The notes under the pieces are model-generated. The model was given only the letters and a program-made list of their open reading frames with translations, was not told where the DNA came from and did not search any database. Shown piece after piece: positions 9,701-17,174 of a DNA stretch of 64,000 bases. Position numbers and translations under genes: made by a program. Positions within the stretch are counted from its first letter, which is position 1; each line of letters begins with the position of its first letter. This stretch comes from Acetivibrio saccincola (GTDB lineage: Bacteria; Bacillota; Clostridia; Acetivibrionales; Acetivibrionaceae): the NCBI RefSeq assembly GCF_002844395.1, contig NZ_CP025197.1, forward strand, positions 868,001 to 932,000, written 5' to 3'.

Positions 9701-10361
9701 AACTAATATATTTGTAAATGAAACCAGCGTTATAGTAAGGATTTATGCAGGAGATGAAGAAATAGAAACAACACCCACCCATCCGTTTTGGGTAATAGGA
9801 AAGGGATGGGTAGCAGCAGGTGACATAGAAGCAGGAGATAAGGTATACTTATATTCAGGAGAAGGAAGAGAAGTAAAGGAAGTAAGGTTTGAGTATTTAG
9901 ATACGCCAATAAAGGTATATAACTTTGAAGTTGAAGACTGGCATACATACTTTGTATCAGAGCTGGATGTATTTGTACATAATAGTTGTAAGGGAAAGAG
10001 TAATTCTAATGGAAGTTCACAAGCTGATGTATTGGCAAATAATCGTGCACAAGGAAGAGCCTTTGAGCAGCAGGAATTTGCCAAGTTTAGTAGCAACAAT
10101 ACAAATGCTGTAGAACAAATTACAATTAAAACATCTAATGGAACAAAAATACGAGTTGATGCAATTGGGTTAGATGCAAATGGAAATATTGTTATAAATG
10201 AGTTTAAATCGTCGACTACAGCACCGTTAACACAAAACCAAAAAATTGGATTTCCTGAATTGTTTAGTGGTGGAGGTACCGTTGTTGGCAAAGAAAAAGG
10301 GATGTTTACTGGAGGTTATCAAATATCTCCTGGAATAGAGGTGATAATAGTTAGACCATAA
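5484..10361 (+). CDS. chimeric primase-Rhs polymorphic toxin with HINT and PD-(D/E)XK nuclease tip
   Basis: An uninterrupted 1625-codon frame. Residues 1-420 are the primase remnant described separately. Residues about 424-1150 are YD repeats (many YxYDxxGN units). The Rhs core follows (YHYDGIGSTRALTD, YLRARYMNPALGRFLTMDSWG), then a hydrophobic region of about 130 residues, and a HINT pretoxin domain from Cys1366 (CFTEDTLIKT) to His-Asn 1499-1500. The toxin starts at Ser1501. Its RVDAIG...IVINEFKSSTTAPLTQNQK motif gives D and ExK residues of a PD-(D/E)XK nuclease. The normal N-terminal export region of an Rhs protein is absent and replaced by phage sequence, so whether it is made or exported is unclear. 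Two immunity-type genes follow. Confidence 0.8.
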   Translation: MLDVDDGGNETLSALEAIHGKLKNTVTAVTGSGGRHYIFKYPQCRSIPNKTKFAPGLDTRSTGGLIVVSPSIHVSGNRYEWIKDHSPFDRTPAEAPAWLLKLMERVEVLLTPFEGSSIAAEIKEGSRNSTLTSLAGTMRARGMTEESIYAALLAENNARCNPPLDEAEVKKIAHSVSRYQPNPPMKKHYHRTDSGNAERLRDRFGSIIRYCPAFKYWLVYDGCCWKRETGELMQFAIKTARDMLAEASRIEDEAMRKELVRHAMQSENAGRLKAMIDVASNLEGLVIMPDELDADIWKLNCKNGVVNLKTGELLPHKREYYMSKICPVEYKPSSKAPRWMDFLNTITGGSNELVRYLQKAVGSSLSGDISEQALFVLYGTGANGKSTFLNTISELLGDYARNTPSETFMAKRIEAIGNDIASKETVYKYDSRGNLISETDPEGNTKSYKYDSMGNKISETDANGNEVLYKYNSNGCMTSKTEIDKVTGKEIKTEYIYDSMNRLIGMIDGNGKSIRIEYNAAGQQSALIDKTGNRTEYEYDAFGNLILVRYADGTTEKSTYDAEGRETSSTDRLGRTTRYEYDKLGRLIKTINPDGSCVENEYDPLGRIISVKDERGNVTKYKYDEVGNTTEVIDALGNVTKYEYDKNGNRTKMIDANGNVITFEYDSDNNPVRTIFPDGTYTSYEYNSIGQKISERDQAGLITVYEYDAAGRVTKVIDPLGNETCFEYDAKGNRISQTDANGNKVRFEYDKIGNVTKQILPLGYEEVITYDGEGRVTSKTDFNGNKIEFEYDVDGNLIKKTYPDGKSEVYTYTLSGQRESVTDERGTTYYEYDLMDRLIKQINPDGTQITYTYDKAGNCTSVTVPSGTTYYTYDELNRLKSVTDPDGNTTTYTYDAIGNRKSVTYPNKTTTEYEYDYLSRLISLLNRNEAGEIISSYKYTLGPAGNRIRTEENNGRVIKYTYDDTYKLIKEEIENPDGDKTIIEYTYDAVGNRLSKSVNGVVTEYTYDENNRLITEGQTVYTYDKNGNTLSKKTKTGEEVTYTYDYNNRLTKVNITGAKDASTVEYAYNVDGIRVQKVVDGIEVTNYLVDENRLYAQVLEERDGEGNLTVSYIYGDDLISQKRGDSFSYYHYDGIGSTRALTDIHGNITDTYTYDSFGMLTSRTGTTENDYLFTGEQYDANVNFYYLRARYMNPALGRFLTMDSWGGIITDPITLHKYLYADCDPVNKIDPSGHFSILGTLALVTYTVSIAAIALPVFAGIYLTIVNKVSVLDYISALCSEDVWIEAAIGIGMGAVLGLGIKAIAKKLACEVVAFIGVIMSLWSLYQSIDLSINMIKGGVSREQVARYLAVLTATVILTTIIGKVCFTEDTLIKTEDGYKEIKDIEVGDLVYSEDPLTGEKGLKRVTNIFVNETSVIVRIYAGDEEIETTPTHPFWVIGKGWVAAGDIEAGDKVYLYSGEGREVKEVRFEYLDTPIKVYNFEVEDWHTYFVSELDVFVHNSCKGKSNSNGSSQADVLANNRAQGRAFEQQEFAKFSSNNTNAVEQITIKTSNGTKIRVDAIGLDANGNIVINEFKSSTTAPLTQNQKIGFPELFSGGGTVVGKEKGMFTGGYQISPGIEVIIVRP
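7626..9989 (+). repeat. 2.36-kb direct repeat, copy 1 (Rhs repeats to HINT end)
   Basis: Aligns base for base, with a constant offset of 16,995, to 24621-26984. Only scattered substitutions are visible by eye. It covers YD repeats, Rhs core, hydrophobic region and HINT, and stops where the toxin domains diverge. Confidence 0.9.
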
Positions 10362-10389
10362 AAAAATCTGATTGATGAAAGGAGTAGTT

Positions 10390-10710
10390 ATGTCAGTAGT
10401 TGATATTAACAAAGTTGATGGTATAGGAATAAGCAAAGATGGTAATAAACTTATGCTACTTATTACAGACCATCTTGATTGGACAAATGAGTATGAGCAT
10501 ATAATTCATTTGCAAAATAAGATTAATGCTTATATAAATTTTTTGGAAACTGAGCAGTATAAAGAGGTATACCCCAATAAGCAATTTGAGCATTATTGTA
10601 TTGAAATCCACTTTAAATATGAATTGTCTTCAAATTGCTTGAAGTTTATTAATGTAGTCAATGAACAGCTTAAAAAAAATCACATTACTATTGAAACAAT
10701 AGTTGTATAA
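10390..10710 (+). CDS. DUF6572 immunity protein
   Basis: A 106-residue protein. I chose the ATG at 10390 because AAAGGAG lies six to seven bases upstream; the earlier in-frame ATG at 10372 has none. The sequence (VDINKVDGIGISKDG...LLITDHLDW...EYEHIIHLQNKINAYINFLE) matches DUF6572, a small family found next to polymorphic toxins. It starts 28 bases after the PD-(D/E)XK toxin stop, so it is the likely cognate immunity protein acting in the cytoplasm of the producing cell. Confidence 0.75.
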   Translation: MSVVDINKVDGIGISKDGNKLMLLITDHLDWTNEYEHIIHLQNKINAYINFLETEQYKEVYPNKQFEHYCIEIHFKYELSSNCLKFINVVNEQLKKNHITIETIVV

Positions 10711-10727
10711 TTTTGAGGAGTGATAAG

Positions 10728-11369
10728 ATGACAAAAGAGGAAAAGGAAGTTTTAAAAGAAATCCAGAAGGCAGTAAAGCGTGGTATTAAACAAAATGTAA
10801 GCCGAGCAGAATGCAAATTGGTATCAAACAGCATTTATAAAAAACTCGATGATTATTTTATAAGTGCGATATACTTTGTGCATTTCAGTTATAATCAGTA
10901 CAAATTAACTCTTCGGTACAATATTAAGCTATACTGCTACGATAATATATTTTGGGATGTTATAGACATGAAAGAGAACGCATTCCAAAAAGACAGCTTA
11001 AGAGCAAATGGTGCATATGTTGCACCTTCCATACAGTGGGACGAAAAAACATATACAATAACAAACATAAATGAAGCGGAACTAGTTTGTATCGAGGCGA
11101 TTAATGACTTTAATATTCAGAGTAAAATAATTATAAATAAAATCTTATCCGAATATGGTAGTTTTGATTCCTATGTTTTAAAACAAGAAGGAATAATGGA
11201 TGAGAAGCTACTTAAAATGCTGGCTTATATTAATATGAAAAAGTATGAAGCCGCTGAAATTATTGCTAATACAGAATTAGAACAAGGACGAGGAGGTAGA
11301 TTTCAAAACAAAGGAATTTATATTAATGAATATGTTCTAATGTATTGTAGAGGGAAACAGTTAAAGTAA
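10728..11369 (+). CDS. unknown protein of the first toxin cassette, possible second immunity
   Basis: A 213-residue protein starting at the ATG at 10728, with GAGGAG at 10715-10720. It begins with a basic helical stretch, has a beta-rich middle (YNQYKLTLRYNIKLYCYDNIFWDVI) and a helical end. There is no signal peptide or membrane segment. It lies 17 bases after the DUF6572 gene and ends before a long stem-loop, so the two form one transcription unit with the toxin. I do not recognise the family. Confidence 0.5.
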   Translation: MTKEEKEVLKEIQKAVKRGIKQNVSRAECKLVSNSIYKKLDDYFISAIYFVHFSYNQYKLTLRYNIKLYCYDNIFWDVIDMKENAFQKDSLRANGAYVAPSIQWDEKTYTITNINEAELVCIEAINDFNIQSKIIINKILSEYGSFDSYVLKQEGIMDEKLLKMLAYINMKKYEAAEIIANTELEQGRGGRFQNKGIYINEYVLMYCRGKQLK

Positions 11370-11394
11370 TTGTATATCTGAGGCAATATATCAA

Positions 11395-11478
11395 AAAGGA
11401 AAGCTATAACATCATATAAGCTTATGTGGATAATTATTAACCCTTGCATAGCTAATAACGGTGTTATAGCTTTCTTTT
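11395..11478 (+). terminator. long stem-loop, probable terminator of cassette 1
   Basis: AAGCTATAACAT near 11401-11412 pairs with GTGTTATAGCTT near 11461-11472, extended by A-rich and T-rich flanks and followed by TTCTTTTG. A smaller self-complementary element (TAAGCTTA) lies in the loop. Confidence 0.5.
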
Positions 11479-11500
11479 GTCTATAATTATGTGTTGTAAA

Positions 11501-12311
11501 CATAAATACCTGTATGTAGATTTGGACCTGGTGAAAAAAATTGGCCAGCCAGGATACTTCTTAATTTTAGGAGTAATGACGGCGATAACGGTTACTACTG
11601 CAATAGCTTCTATAGCAATATCTATTTTCACGGGAGTATACCTTGCAGTTCTATGTTCGGAAGAAGACTCTATAACTAGGGAAAAGAGACTTAAAAAGTA
11701 ACGAAGGTATTTGTAAATGAAACCAGCGTTATAGTAAGGATTTATGTAGGAGATGAAGAAATAGAGACAACACCGACCCATACGTTTTGGGTAATAGGAA
11801 AAGGCTGGGTAGCAGCAGGTGACATAGAAGCAGGAGATAAGGTATACTTATATTCAGGAGAAGGAAAAGAAGTAAAGGAAGTAAAGTTTGAGTATTTAGA
11901 TACACCAATAAAAGTATATAATTTTGAAGTTGAAGACTGGCATACCTACTTTGTATCAGAGCAGGATGTATTTGTACATAATAGTTGTAAGGGTAAGGGA
12001 ACGGAAAAACCTGAAGAATTTGTAAATTTAGCAAGCGATTCTAGAACAAACCATATTCTTTATGGGATGAAACAGGTGGAGGACATTTGTGGCCTGGAAA
12101 GTCCGGTAAATCGGTATTCCCAGAATCATGGGATGCTAATAAGGTAATGCATAATGTGTCTGATATTGCAACAGAACCGGAAATAATTTAAAAAAAAGGA
12201 AGAGTTATTAATAGTATACAAAGATATGAGGTTGTTGGTATAAGGGATGGTATAAAAATAAAAGTTATAACAGATGGTATAGACATAATTACTGCCTTTC
12301 CTATATATTAA
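11501..12311 (+). pseudogene. broken HINT-EndoU toxin cassette
   Basis: Begins with a decayed copy of the Rhs core/hydrophobic region (HKYLYVDLDLVKKIGQPG..., 11501-11701), shortened and frameshifted. A HINT tail then runs from about 11702 to His-Asn at 11977-11982. The toxin reads NHILYG, loses one G near 12064, and continues in the next frame as DETGGGHLWPGKSGKSVFPESW...IMHNVSDIA-type sequence, then a TAA near 12190, then RYEVVGIRDGIKIKV...DIITAFPIY to 12311. This is the bacterial EndoU ribonuclease pattern. A frameshift, a nonsense codon and lack of a start make it non-functional as it stands, yet its immunity gene is intact. Confidence 0.7.
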
Positions 12312-12323
12312 GGAGGATGTTAC

Positions 12324-12563
12324 ATGGACTTTAATAAAATTTTAGTTATTGCGAAAAGAAATAATTTACCACATAACGACATTGAAACTATTAGAGAGTA
12401 TCTCGAACATAGAGAGTGGGGAATTGCTTTTGAACAACTTTGTAGTGCAATTGAAGATGAAGAAATAGTTATAACAGAAGATGATTATGCATTGATTGAA
12501 GAGATTGGAAATATTATGAATATGGATAAAAAATTGTGGAGATGTTTAAAACATAAGAAATAA
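12324..12563 (+). CDS. MafI-family immunity protein
   Basis: A 79-residue acidic helical protein (IETIREYLEHREWGIAFEQLCSAIEDEEI...) preceded by AAGGAGG and starting 13 bases after the EndoU remnant. It resembles the MafI immunity proteins that accompany MafB toxins with EndoU tips in Neisseria. The pairing of EndoU-like toxin and MafI-like immunity supports both calls. It may protect against EndoU toxins of relatives even though the local toxin is broken. Confidence 0.7.
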   Translation: MDFNKILVIAKRNNLPHNDIETIREYLEHREWGIAFEQLCSAIEDEEIVITEDDYALIEEIGNIMNMDKKLWRCLKHKK

Positions 12564-12873
12564 GTGTAAATAAAGATTAACTTAGTAGTTATTCAAGTTT
12601 ATAATACAATAATTACATGGATTGAATAATTCAAATTATAAATCAATCACATTTTTACTGTTAATAAGCCATACACTTTTTGTACGCTAAAACTAATTTT
12701 TTCCAGGATTAGTCAAGATGTTTAAAATAAATGAAGTGTAGTGAGATATTTAAAAATTTAAAAAGACAAATACGGGAGAAGAGGTAACCTATACATATGA
12801 TTACAATAACAGGCTTGTAAAGGTTGCAATTACAGGAGCTAAAGACGCATCCACAGTTGAATATGCTTATGAT

Positions 12874-14448
12874 GTGGATGGTATAAGAGTTCAAAAGGTA
12901 GTTGACGGAACGAATATAACTAATTATCTGGTTGATGAAAACAGACTGTATGCCCAGGTATTAGAAGAAAGGGACGGCGAAGGCAACTTAACAGTAAGTT
13001 ATGTTTACGGTGACGATTTGATAAGCCAAAAAAGAGGGGATAGTTTTAGTTATTACCACTATGACGGAATAGGAAGTACCAGGGCATTAACCGATATACA
13101 TGGAAACATAACGGACACATACACATATGACTCCTTTGGAATGCTGACATCCAGGACAGGAACAACAGAAAACGACTATCTCTTTACAGGAGAGCAGTAC
13201 GATGCAAATGTAAACTTCTACTATTTAAGAGCAAGGTATATGAATCCGGCATTGGGAAGATTCCTGACAATGGATTCATGGGGAGGTATTATAACTGACC
13301 CAATTACCCTGCATAAATACCTGTATGCAGATTGCGACCCGGTAAATAAAATTGACCCGTCAGGACACTTTTCGATTTTAGGAGTAATGACGGCGATAAC
13401 AATTACTGCCACAATAGCTTCCATAGCAATACCTGTTTTCACGGGAATATACCTTGCAATAGTAAATAAAGTATCAGTGTTGGATTACATTGCAGCACTG
13501 TGTTCGGAAGATGTATGGATAGAGGCGGCCATAGGTATTGGAATGGGAGCAGTATTAGGATTGGGGATTAAGGCAATAGCCAAAAAACTAGCATGTGAAG
13601 TGGTGGCATTTATAGGAGTGATTATGTCCTTGTGGAGTCTCTATCAGTCAATTAATTTAAGTATTGACATGATAAATGGAGGAGTGTCACGAGAGCAGGT
13701 AGCCAGATACTTAGCTGTACTTACAGCAACAGTAATATTGACTACAATAATAGGGAAGGTATGTTTTACTGAGGATACCTTGATTAAGACGGATGATGGT
13801 TATAAGGAAATTAAGGATATAGAGGTAGGGGATTTAGTCTACTCGGAAGATCCACTAACAGGAGAGAAGGGACTTAAGAAAGTAACAAATGTATTTGTAA
13901 ATGAAACTAGCGTTATAGTGAGGGTGTTTGTAGAAGATGAAGAAATAGAGACAACACCAACCCATCCATTTTGGGTAATAGGAAAAGGCTGGGTAGCAGC
14001 AGGTGACATGGAAGTAGGAGATAAGGTATACTTATATTCAGGTGAAGGAAGAGAAATAAAGGAGTTAAAGTTTGAGCATTTAGATTCACCAATAAAGGTA
14101 TACAACTTCGAAGTTGAAGACTGGCACACATATTTTGTATCAGAGCAGGATGTATTTGTACATAATAGCTGTGGGGGTAATAACCTTATTGATGGTGAAA
14201 ATATGACAACCAATCAAGCACTGAGTGGAGCAGATAATTTTCTTGGGGCAGGGTATCAAGAGGTGGCACCAGGAGTTTTTCGTTCGAAAGATAGATTACG
14301 ACAGATAAGGATGACGAATTCAGATATTACGGGTGCACATGGTGGTGGTCCTCATATGAATTTTGAAATTGGTAAGTCAATTACTAACCCAAATGGAAGA
14401 GTGACGTTTAAAGTAACTGACAACATTCATATTTATCTAACAGATTAA
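12874..14448 (+). CDS. Rhs core-HINT-toxin cassette without N-terminus, unclassified toxin tip
   Basis: The frame is open from 12754 (KTNTGEEVTYTYDYNN) after a TAA. The GTG at 12874 is only the first start-like codon, with no ribosome binding site, so this is probably a silent donor cassette. It holds the last YD repeat, the Rhs core, the hydrophobic region, HINT (CFTEDTLIKTDDGYKEIKD) and HN-SC. The toxin after 14167 is about 93 residues: TTNQALSGADNFLGAGYQEVAPGVF...DITGAHGGGPHMNFE...VTDNIHIYLTD. Conserved-looking His residues (GAHGGGPHM, NIHIYL) suggest a metal-independent nuclease or RNase, but I cannot name the family. Its HINT belongs to the sequence variant with MEVGDK and FEHLDSP. Confidence 0.7.
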   Translation: MDGIRVQKVVDGTNITNYLVDENRLYAQVLEERDGEGNLTVSYVYGDDLISQKRGDSFSYYHYDGIGSTRALTDIHGNITDTYTYDSFGMLTSRTGTTENDYLFTGEQYDANVNFYYLRARYMNPALGRFLTMDSWGGIITDPITLHKYLYADCDPVNKIDPSGHFSILGVMTAITITATIASIAIPVFTGIYLAIVNKVSVLDYIAALCSEDVWIEAAIGIGMGAVLGLGIKAIAKKLACEVVAFIGVIMSLWSLYQSINLSIDMINGGVSREQVARYLAVLTATVILTTIIGKVCFTEDTLIKTDDGYKEIKDIEVGDLVYSEDPLTGEKGLKKVTNVFVNETSVIVRVFVEDEEIETTPTHPFWVIGKGWVAAGDMEVGDKVYLYSGEGREIKELKFEHLDSPIKVYNFEVEDWHTYFVSEQDVFVHNSCGGNNLIDGENMTTNQALSGADNFLGAGYQEVAPGVFRSKDRLRQIRMTNSDITGAHGGGPHMNFEIGKSITNPNGRVTFKVTDNIHIYLTD

Positions 14449-14459
14449 AGGAGGAAAAA

Positions 14460-14735
14460 TTGTTGAATGAAAAAATTAAAGAACTGAAAATGTGTTACAA
14501 AAAACTCTTTGGAGAGGGCATTTATAGTAAGTGCTATATTGAAGTAACGGATAGAGATGAGATCGTATTATCCGCTAATAAAGAAGGATTACTATTACTG
14601 GTAGAAGAAATTATTACACTTTGTGAGAATGAGCAATTGGGAAGTCATTATCATTTGGATGGAGCAGGAATGGCGAATAAATGCGATAAACCTTTAGTTA
14701 TACAGCTTATCAAGGCTCCGTGGCAAAATGATTGA
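14460..14735 (+). CDS. Imm32-like immunity protein
   Basis: About 91 residues, starting at one of two adjacent TTG codons (14460 or 14463) after AAAGGAGG at 14447-14454, immediately behind the toxin stop. The GSHYHLDGAGMANKCDKPLVIQLI end fits the Imm32 family, which has a conserved HxLD-type motif near the C-terminus. It is the likely partner of the unclassified toxin just upstream. Confidence 0.6.
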   Translation: MLNEKIKELKMCYKKLFGEGIYSKCYIEVTDRDEIVLSANKEGLLLLVEEIITLCENEQLGSHYHLDGAGMANKCDKPLVIQLIKAPWQND

Positions 14736-14771
14736 GTTTGTACCTATTTTTACATATTTCAATTAAAAACC

Positions 14772-14795
14772 AGAGGGGTCAGCAATGACTCCTCT
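14772..14795 (-). terminator. stem-loop, T run on the minus strand
   Basis: AGAGGGGTCA pairs with TGACTCCTCT across a four-base loop (one G-T pair). On the minus strand it is followed by GGTTTTTAATTG; on the plus strand there is no T run. Confidence 0.3.
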
Positions 14796-15126
14796 AAAAC
14801 CTTTGAAACAATACGTTATTTTATAAAATTCAACTCCCATTATGACCCCTTTGTTGCAAAGACAATTTTAACGCTAATTCTAACGCCTATATGATTTCAG
14901 CACACTCAGGGTTGAAGGTATAGAATGGGTAGATTCAGGGAGGTTTGAAAACTGATGACAGGTTTGTAATATACTCAGGGGACATACTTAAGGTAAAGAA
15001 AGCCTTTGGTGAGTATCTGAACATACTACTAAAATTGTATAATTTTGAAGAATTACGTAAATATACCGTTAGGTTTTTTATAATTAATTAATGTGGTAAT
15101 TTTAAATTTTAATACTAACTAATTAA
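14796..15126. other. gene-free spacer between toxin cassettes
   Basis: No supported gene. The last 60 bases (about 15065-15120, with TTAATTAATGTGGTAATTTTAAA) resemble the bases just before the HINT stub at about 18300-18340 (TTAATTAATTGGGTAATTTTAAA). This suggests that the two cassette borders share an origin. Confidence 0.4.
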
Positions 15127-15525
15127 GAAATCAAGGGGGTAAAGTTTGAACATTTAGATTCACCAATAAAGGTATACAATTTTGAAGTTGAAGACTGGCA
15201 CACCTACTTTGTGTCAGATCAGGATGTATTTGTACATAATAGTTGTGGAGGCAAATATCCAAAAGATTTTCAATCCAATAAGACAGCACAAAAAGGTGCG
15301 AAATTTAACAGCCAAGGAGAAGCACGTTCAATTGCAAGAACAAAGGTTGGGAGAGATCCTGTAAATATTGGAGATAATAAACTGAGAAGTCAAAACGGTA
15401 AATGGCAATATCGTAGTGAGCCAGGAGAATTATCAGGTCATGGGAAAGGGCAACCTCATATTCACTTAGAGAAGCTCGATCCAATTACAGGAGAAATAAT
15501 AGAAAACTGGCATTTATATTGGTAG
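15127..15525 (+). pseudogene. HINT tail with unclassified toxin tip
   Basis: Open only from 15127 after a TAA, with no start codon or ribosome binding site before the HINT tail (KFEHLDSPIKVYNFEVEDWH). The HINT ends at HN and the toxin starts at 15241: about 94 residues, GEARSIARTKVGRDPVNIGDNKLRSQNGKWQYRSEP...GQPHIHLEKLDPITGEIIENWHLYW. The HIHLE and WHLYW motifs with several Arg/Lys suggest an RNase-like polymorphic toxin. I recall similar tips in Bacillus toxins but cannot assign a Pfam name. It is a silent tip usable only after recombination at HINT. Confidence 0.6.
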
Positions 15526-15545
15526 TGATGAAAGGGGTTTTTTTA

Positions 15546-15998
15546 GTGAAAAGATATACTAGTATTACTGGAGAGATGTTATTAAAAAGTTATGAATCAA
15601 AGTCTTGGGAATTAATAATTGAAATAAATCCAGAAGACATTGTTTCATTTTATATGGAACTCCAGCTACTTAAGTCAGAATTATGTGAAACTGTTACAAT
15701 AAAATCTTCAAGTACTTTTTGTGATGTTAATATAAGCATGTCAGATGTGGGAAATGATTCTATAATTAAGGTTATTGATAAAAGTTACAAAGTACGCTTA
15801 AGTAATAATTCTGTTGATGTAATTTTAGCATTTATCCTTAAATATTATAAAGATTTTTGTGCACCTGTTAGTCATTTGCATATTGAATTGTCTGATAATA
15901 AAATATTAGGAGTGGATGGTTCATTGACTATAATTGCTAGTAATTCAGCAAAACCTATAAGTGGAGATGATGCAAAAAAGCTTTTGGGAATAGATTAA
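15546..15998 (+). CDS. unknown immunity protein
   Basis: 150 residues from the GTG at 15546, with AAAGGGG about nine bases before it; an ATG at 15528 is in frame but has no binding site. The protein is mixed alpha/beta (SWELIIEINPEDIVSFYMELQLLKSELCETVTIK), soluble, with no signal peptide. It lies directly behind the toxin tip ending at 15525 and is inferred to be its immunity. Family not recognised. Confidence 0.5.
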   Translation: MKRYTSITGEMLLKSYESKSWELIIEINPEDIVSFYMELQLLKSELCETVTIKSSSTFCDVNISMSDVGNDSIIKVIDKSYKVRLSNNSVDVILAFILKYYKDFCAPVSHLHIELSDNKILGVDGSLTIIASNSAKPISGDDAKKLLGID

Positions 15999-16045
15999 TA
16001 AATAGTAAAATTATTAATTCTAAAAATGCAGTAAAATGCAATTAG

Positions 16046-16648
16046 AAGAGAGTAACAAATGTATTTGAAAATGAAACTAGCGTTATAGTAAGGATGTTTG
16101 TAGAAGATGAAGAAATAGAGACAACACCAACCCATCCATTTTGGGTAATAGGAAAAGGCTGGGTAGCAGCAGGTGACATGGAAGTAGGAGATAAGGTATA
16201 CTTATATTCAGGTGAAGGAAGAGAAATAAAGGAGTTAAAGTTTGAGCATTTAGATTCACCAATAAAGGTATACAACTTCGAAGTTGAAGACTGGCACACA
16301 TATTTTGTGTCAGAGCAGGATGTATTTGTACATAATGCGTGTGGAGGCAAGGGAGCAGATGGAAAAGGAAGATCGGGTAATAAGTTAAAACCCGATGCAG
16401 AAGCTACAGGTCCTCATACGACATTTAAAAGAGATCCTAATACGGGGAAAATAACCAATTATGAAACATGGGGAAAAACTGACCCAAGAAACCCCAATCC
16501 TTTTGAAAGTAAAATAAGGTTTGACGGAACAGGTAAACCACATTTTAATAAAGTTACAGGAGAAAAACTATTACCACACGTTCATGATAAAACTATCCTA
16601 GGGGGTGTTAGGGAACCATTTCTATGGGAAATACCTTTCGGATACTAA
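16046..16648 (+). pseudogene. HINT tail with toxin tip (cassette partnered with Imm53)
   Basis: Open from 16046 behind a TAG; the only start-like codon inside (16094) lies in HINT and has no binding site. HINT ends at HN and the next residues are Ala-Cys rather than Ser-Cys. The toxin (16337-16648, about 103 residues) reads GPHTTFKRDPNTGKITNYETW...GKPHFNKVTGEKLLPHVHDKTILGGVREPFLWEIPFGY. It has paired His residues (PHVHD) and resembles a polymorphic toxin class I have seen annotated as type 24, though I am not certain. It shares its plan with the toxin at 17454-17729. Confidence 0.6.
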
Positions 16649-16668
16649 AACAAAAGGAGGATAAATTC

Positions 16669-16959
16669 ATGGATTTAATTAAGTGGATAGAAGAATGGTA
16701 TTTAAGCAATTGTAATAATGACTGGGAACATTGTTATGGAGTTAAAATAGATAATATTGATAATCCAGGATGGACAATTAATATTGATTTAATTGATACG
16801 CCTTTGGAAAATAAAGATTTTAAAAAGGTTGAATTTAACAGGGATAAAAACGATTGGTTCATATGTAAAGTTAAAAACAATGTTTTCCAATGTATTGGTG
16901 GCCCTAGAAATCTCGGAGAAATGTTATCTGTATTTAAACAGTGGGTCGAAAGTAATTAA
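16669..16959 (+). CDS. Imm53-family immunity protein
   Basis: 96 residues from the ATG at 16669 with AAAGGAGG at 16653-16660; the longer frame from 16624 overlaps the toxin and is unlikely. The pattern LIKWIEEWYLSNCNNDWEHCYGVKIDNIDNPGW is the hallmark of Imm53 (W-Y, C-x-x-DWEH-x-YG, LDNPGW). It stands 20 bases behind its toxin tip. A confident family call from motif alone. Confidence 0.85.
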   Translation: MDLIKWIEEWYLSNCNNDWEHCYGVKIDNIDNPGWTINIDLIDTPLENKDFKKVEFNRDKNDWFICKVKNNVFQCIGGPRNLGEMLSVFKQWVESN

Positions 16960-17045
16960 TAAAAATTAATATGATAAAATGGTACGGTACTATAATGGAA
17001 TAAGAATTGAAGTACATATAAGAAACTATTGTGCAGTGTTGAGGT

Positions 17046-17174
17046 GATTTTTTTTAGGAGCAATTATGTCCCTGTGGAGTAGTAGATTTAAGTATTGATA
17101 TAATAAACGGTGTGGGATTCCAATAGCAGGAAGCCAGATATTTAGTTAAAAGCACAGCTAAATATCTGGCTTAA
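17046..17174 (+). pseudogene. decayed Rhs hydrophobic region with a new inverted repeat
   Basis: Matches the segment that precedes HINT in intact copies (IGVIMSLWS...), but with stops and deletions. A perfect 13-base inverted repeat (17133-17145 and 17158-17170) replaces the expected sequence. Confidence 0.5.

Noticed and set aside
9743-10291. Minus-strand frames of 70-180 codons opposite the HINT domain, repeated at every HINT copy
   Set aside because: They recur only because HINT copies are near identical on the DNA level; the plus strand carries the conserved protein motifs, and the minus frames have no binding sites or recognisable sequence.
14880-15060. Short frames between toxin cassettes resembling a protein (DRFVIYSGDILKVKKAF)
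   Set aside because: Interrupted by stops, without a ribosome site, and with no match to neighbouring cassette sequences.
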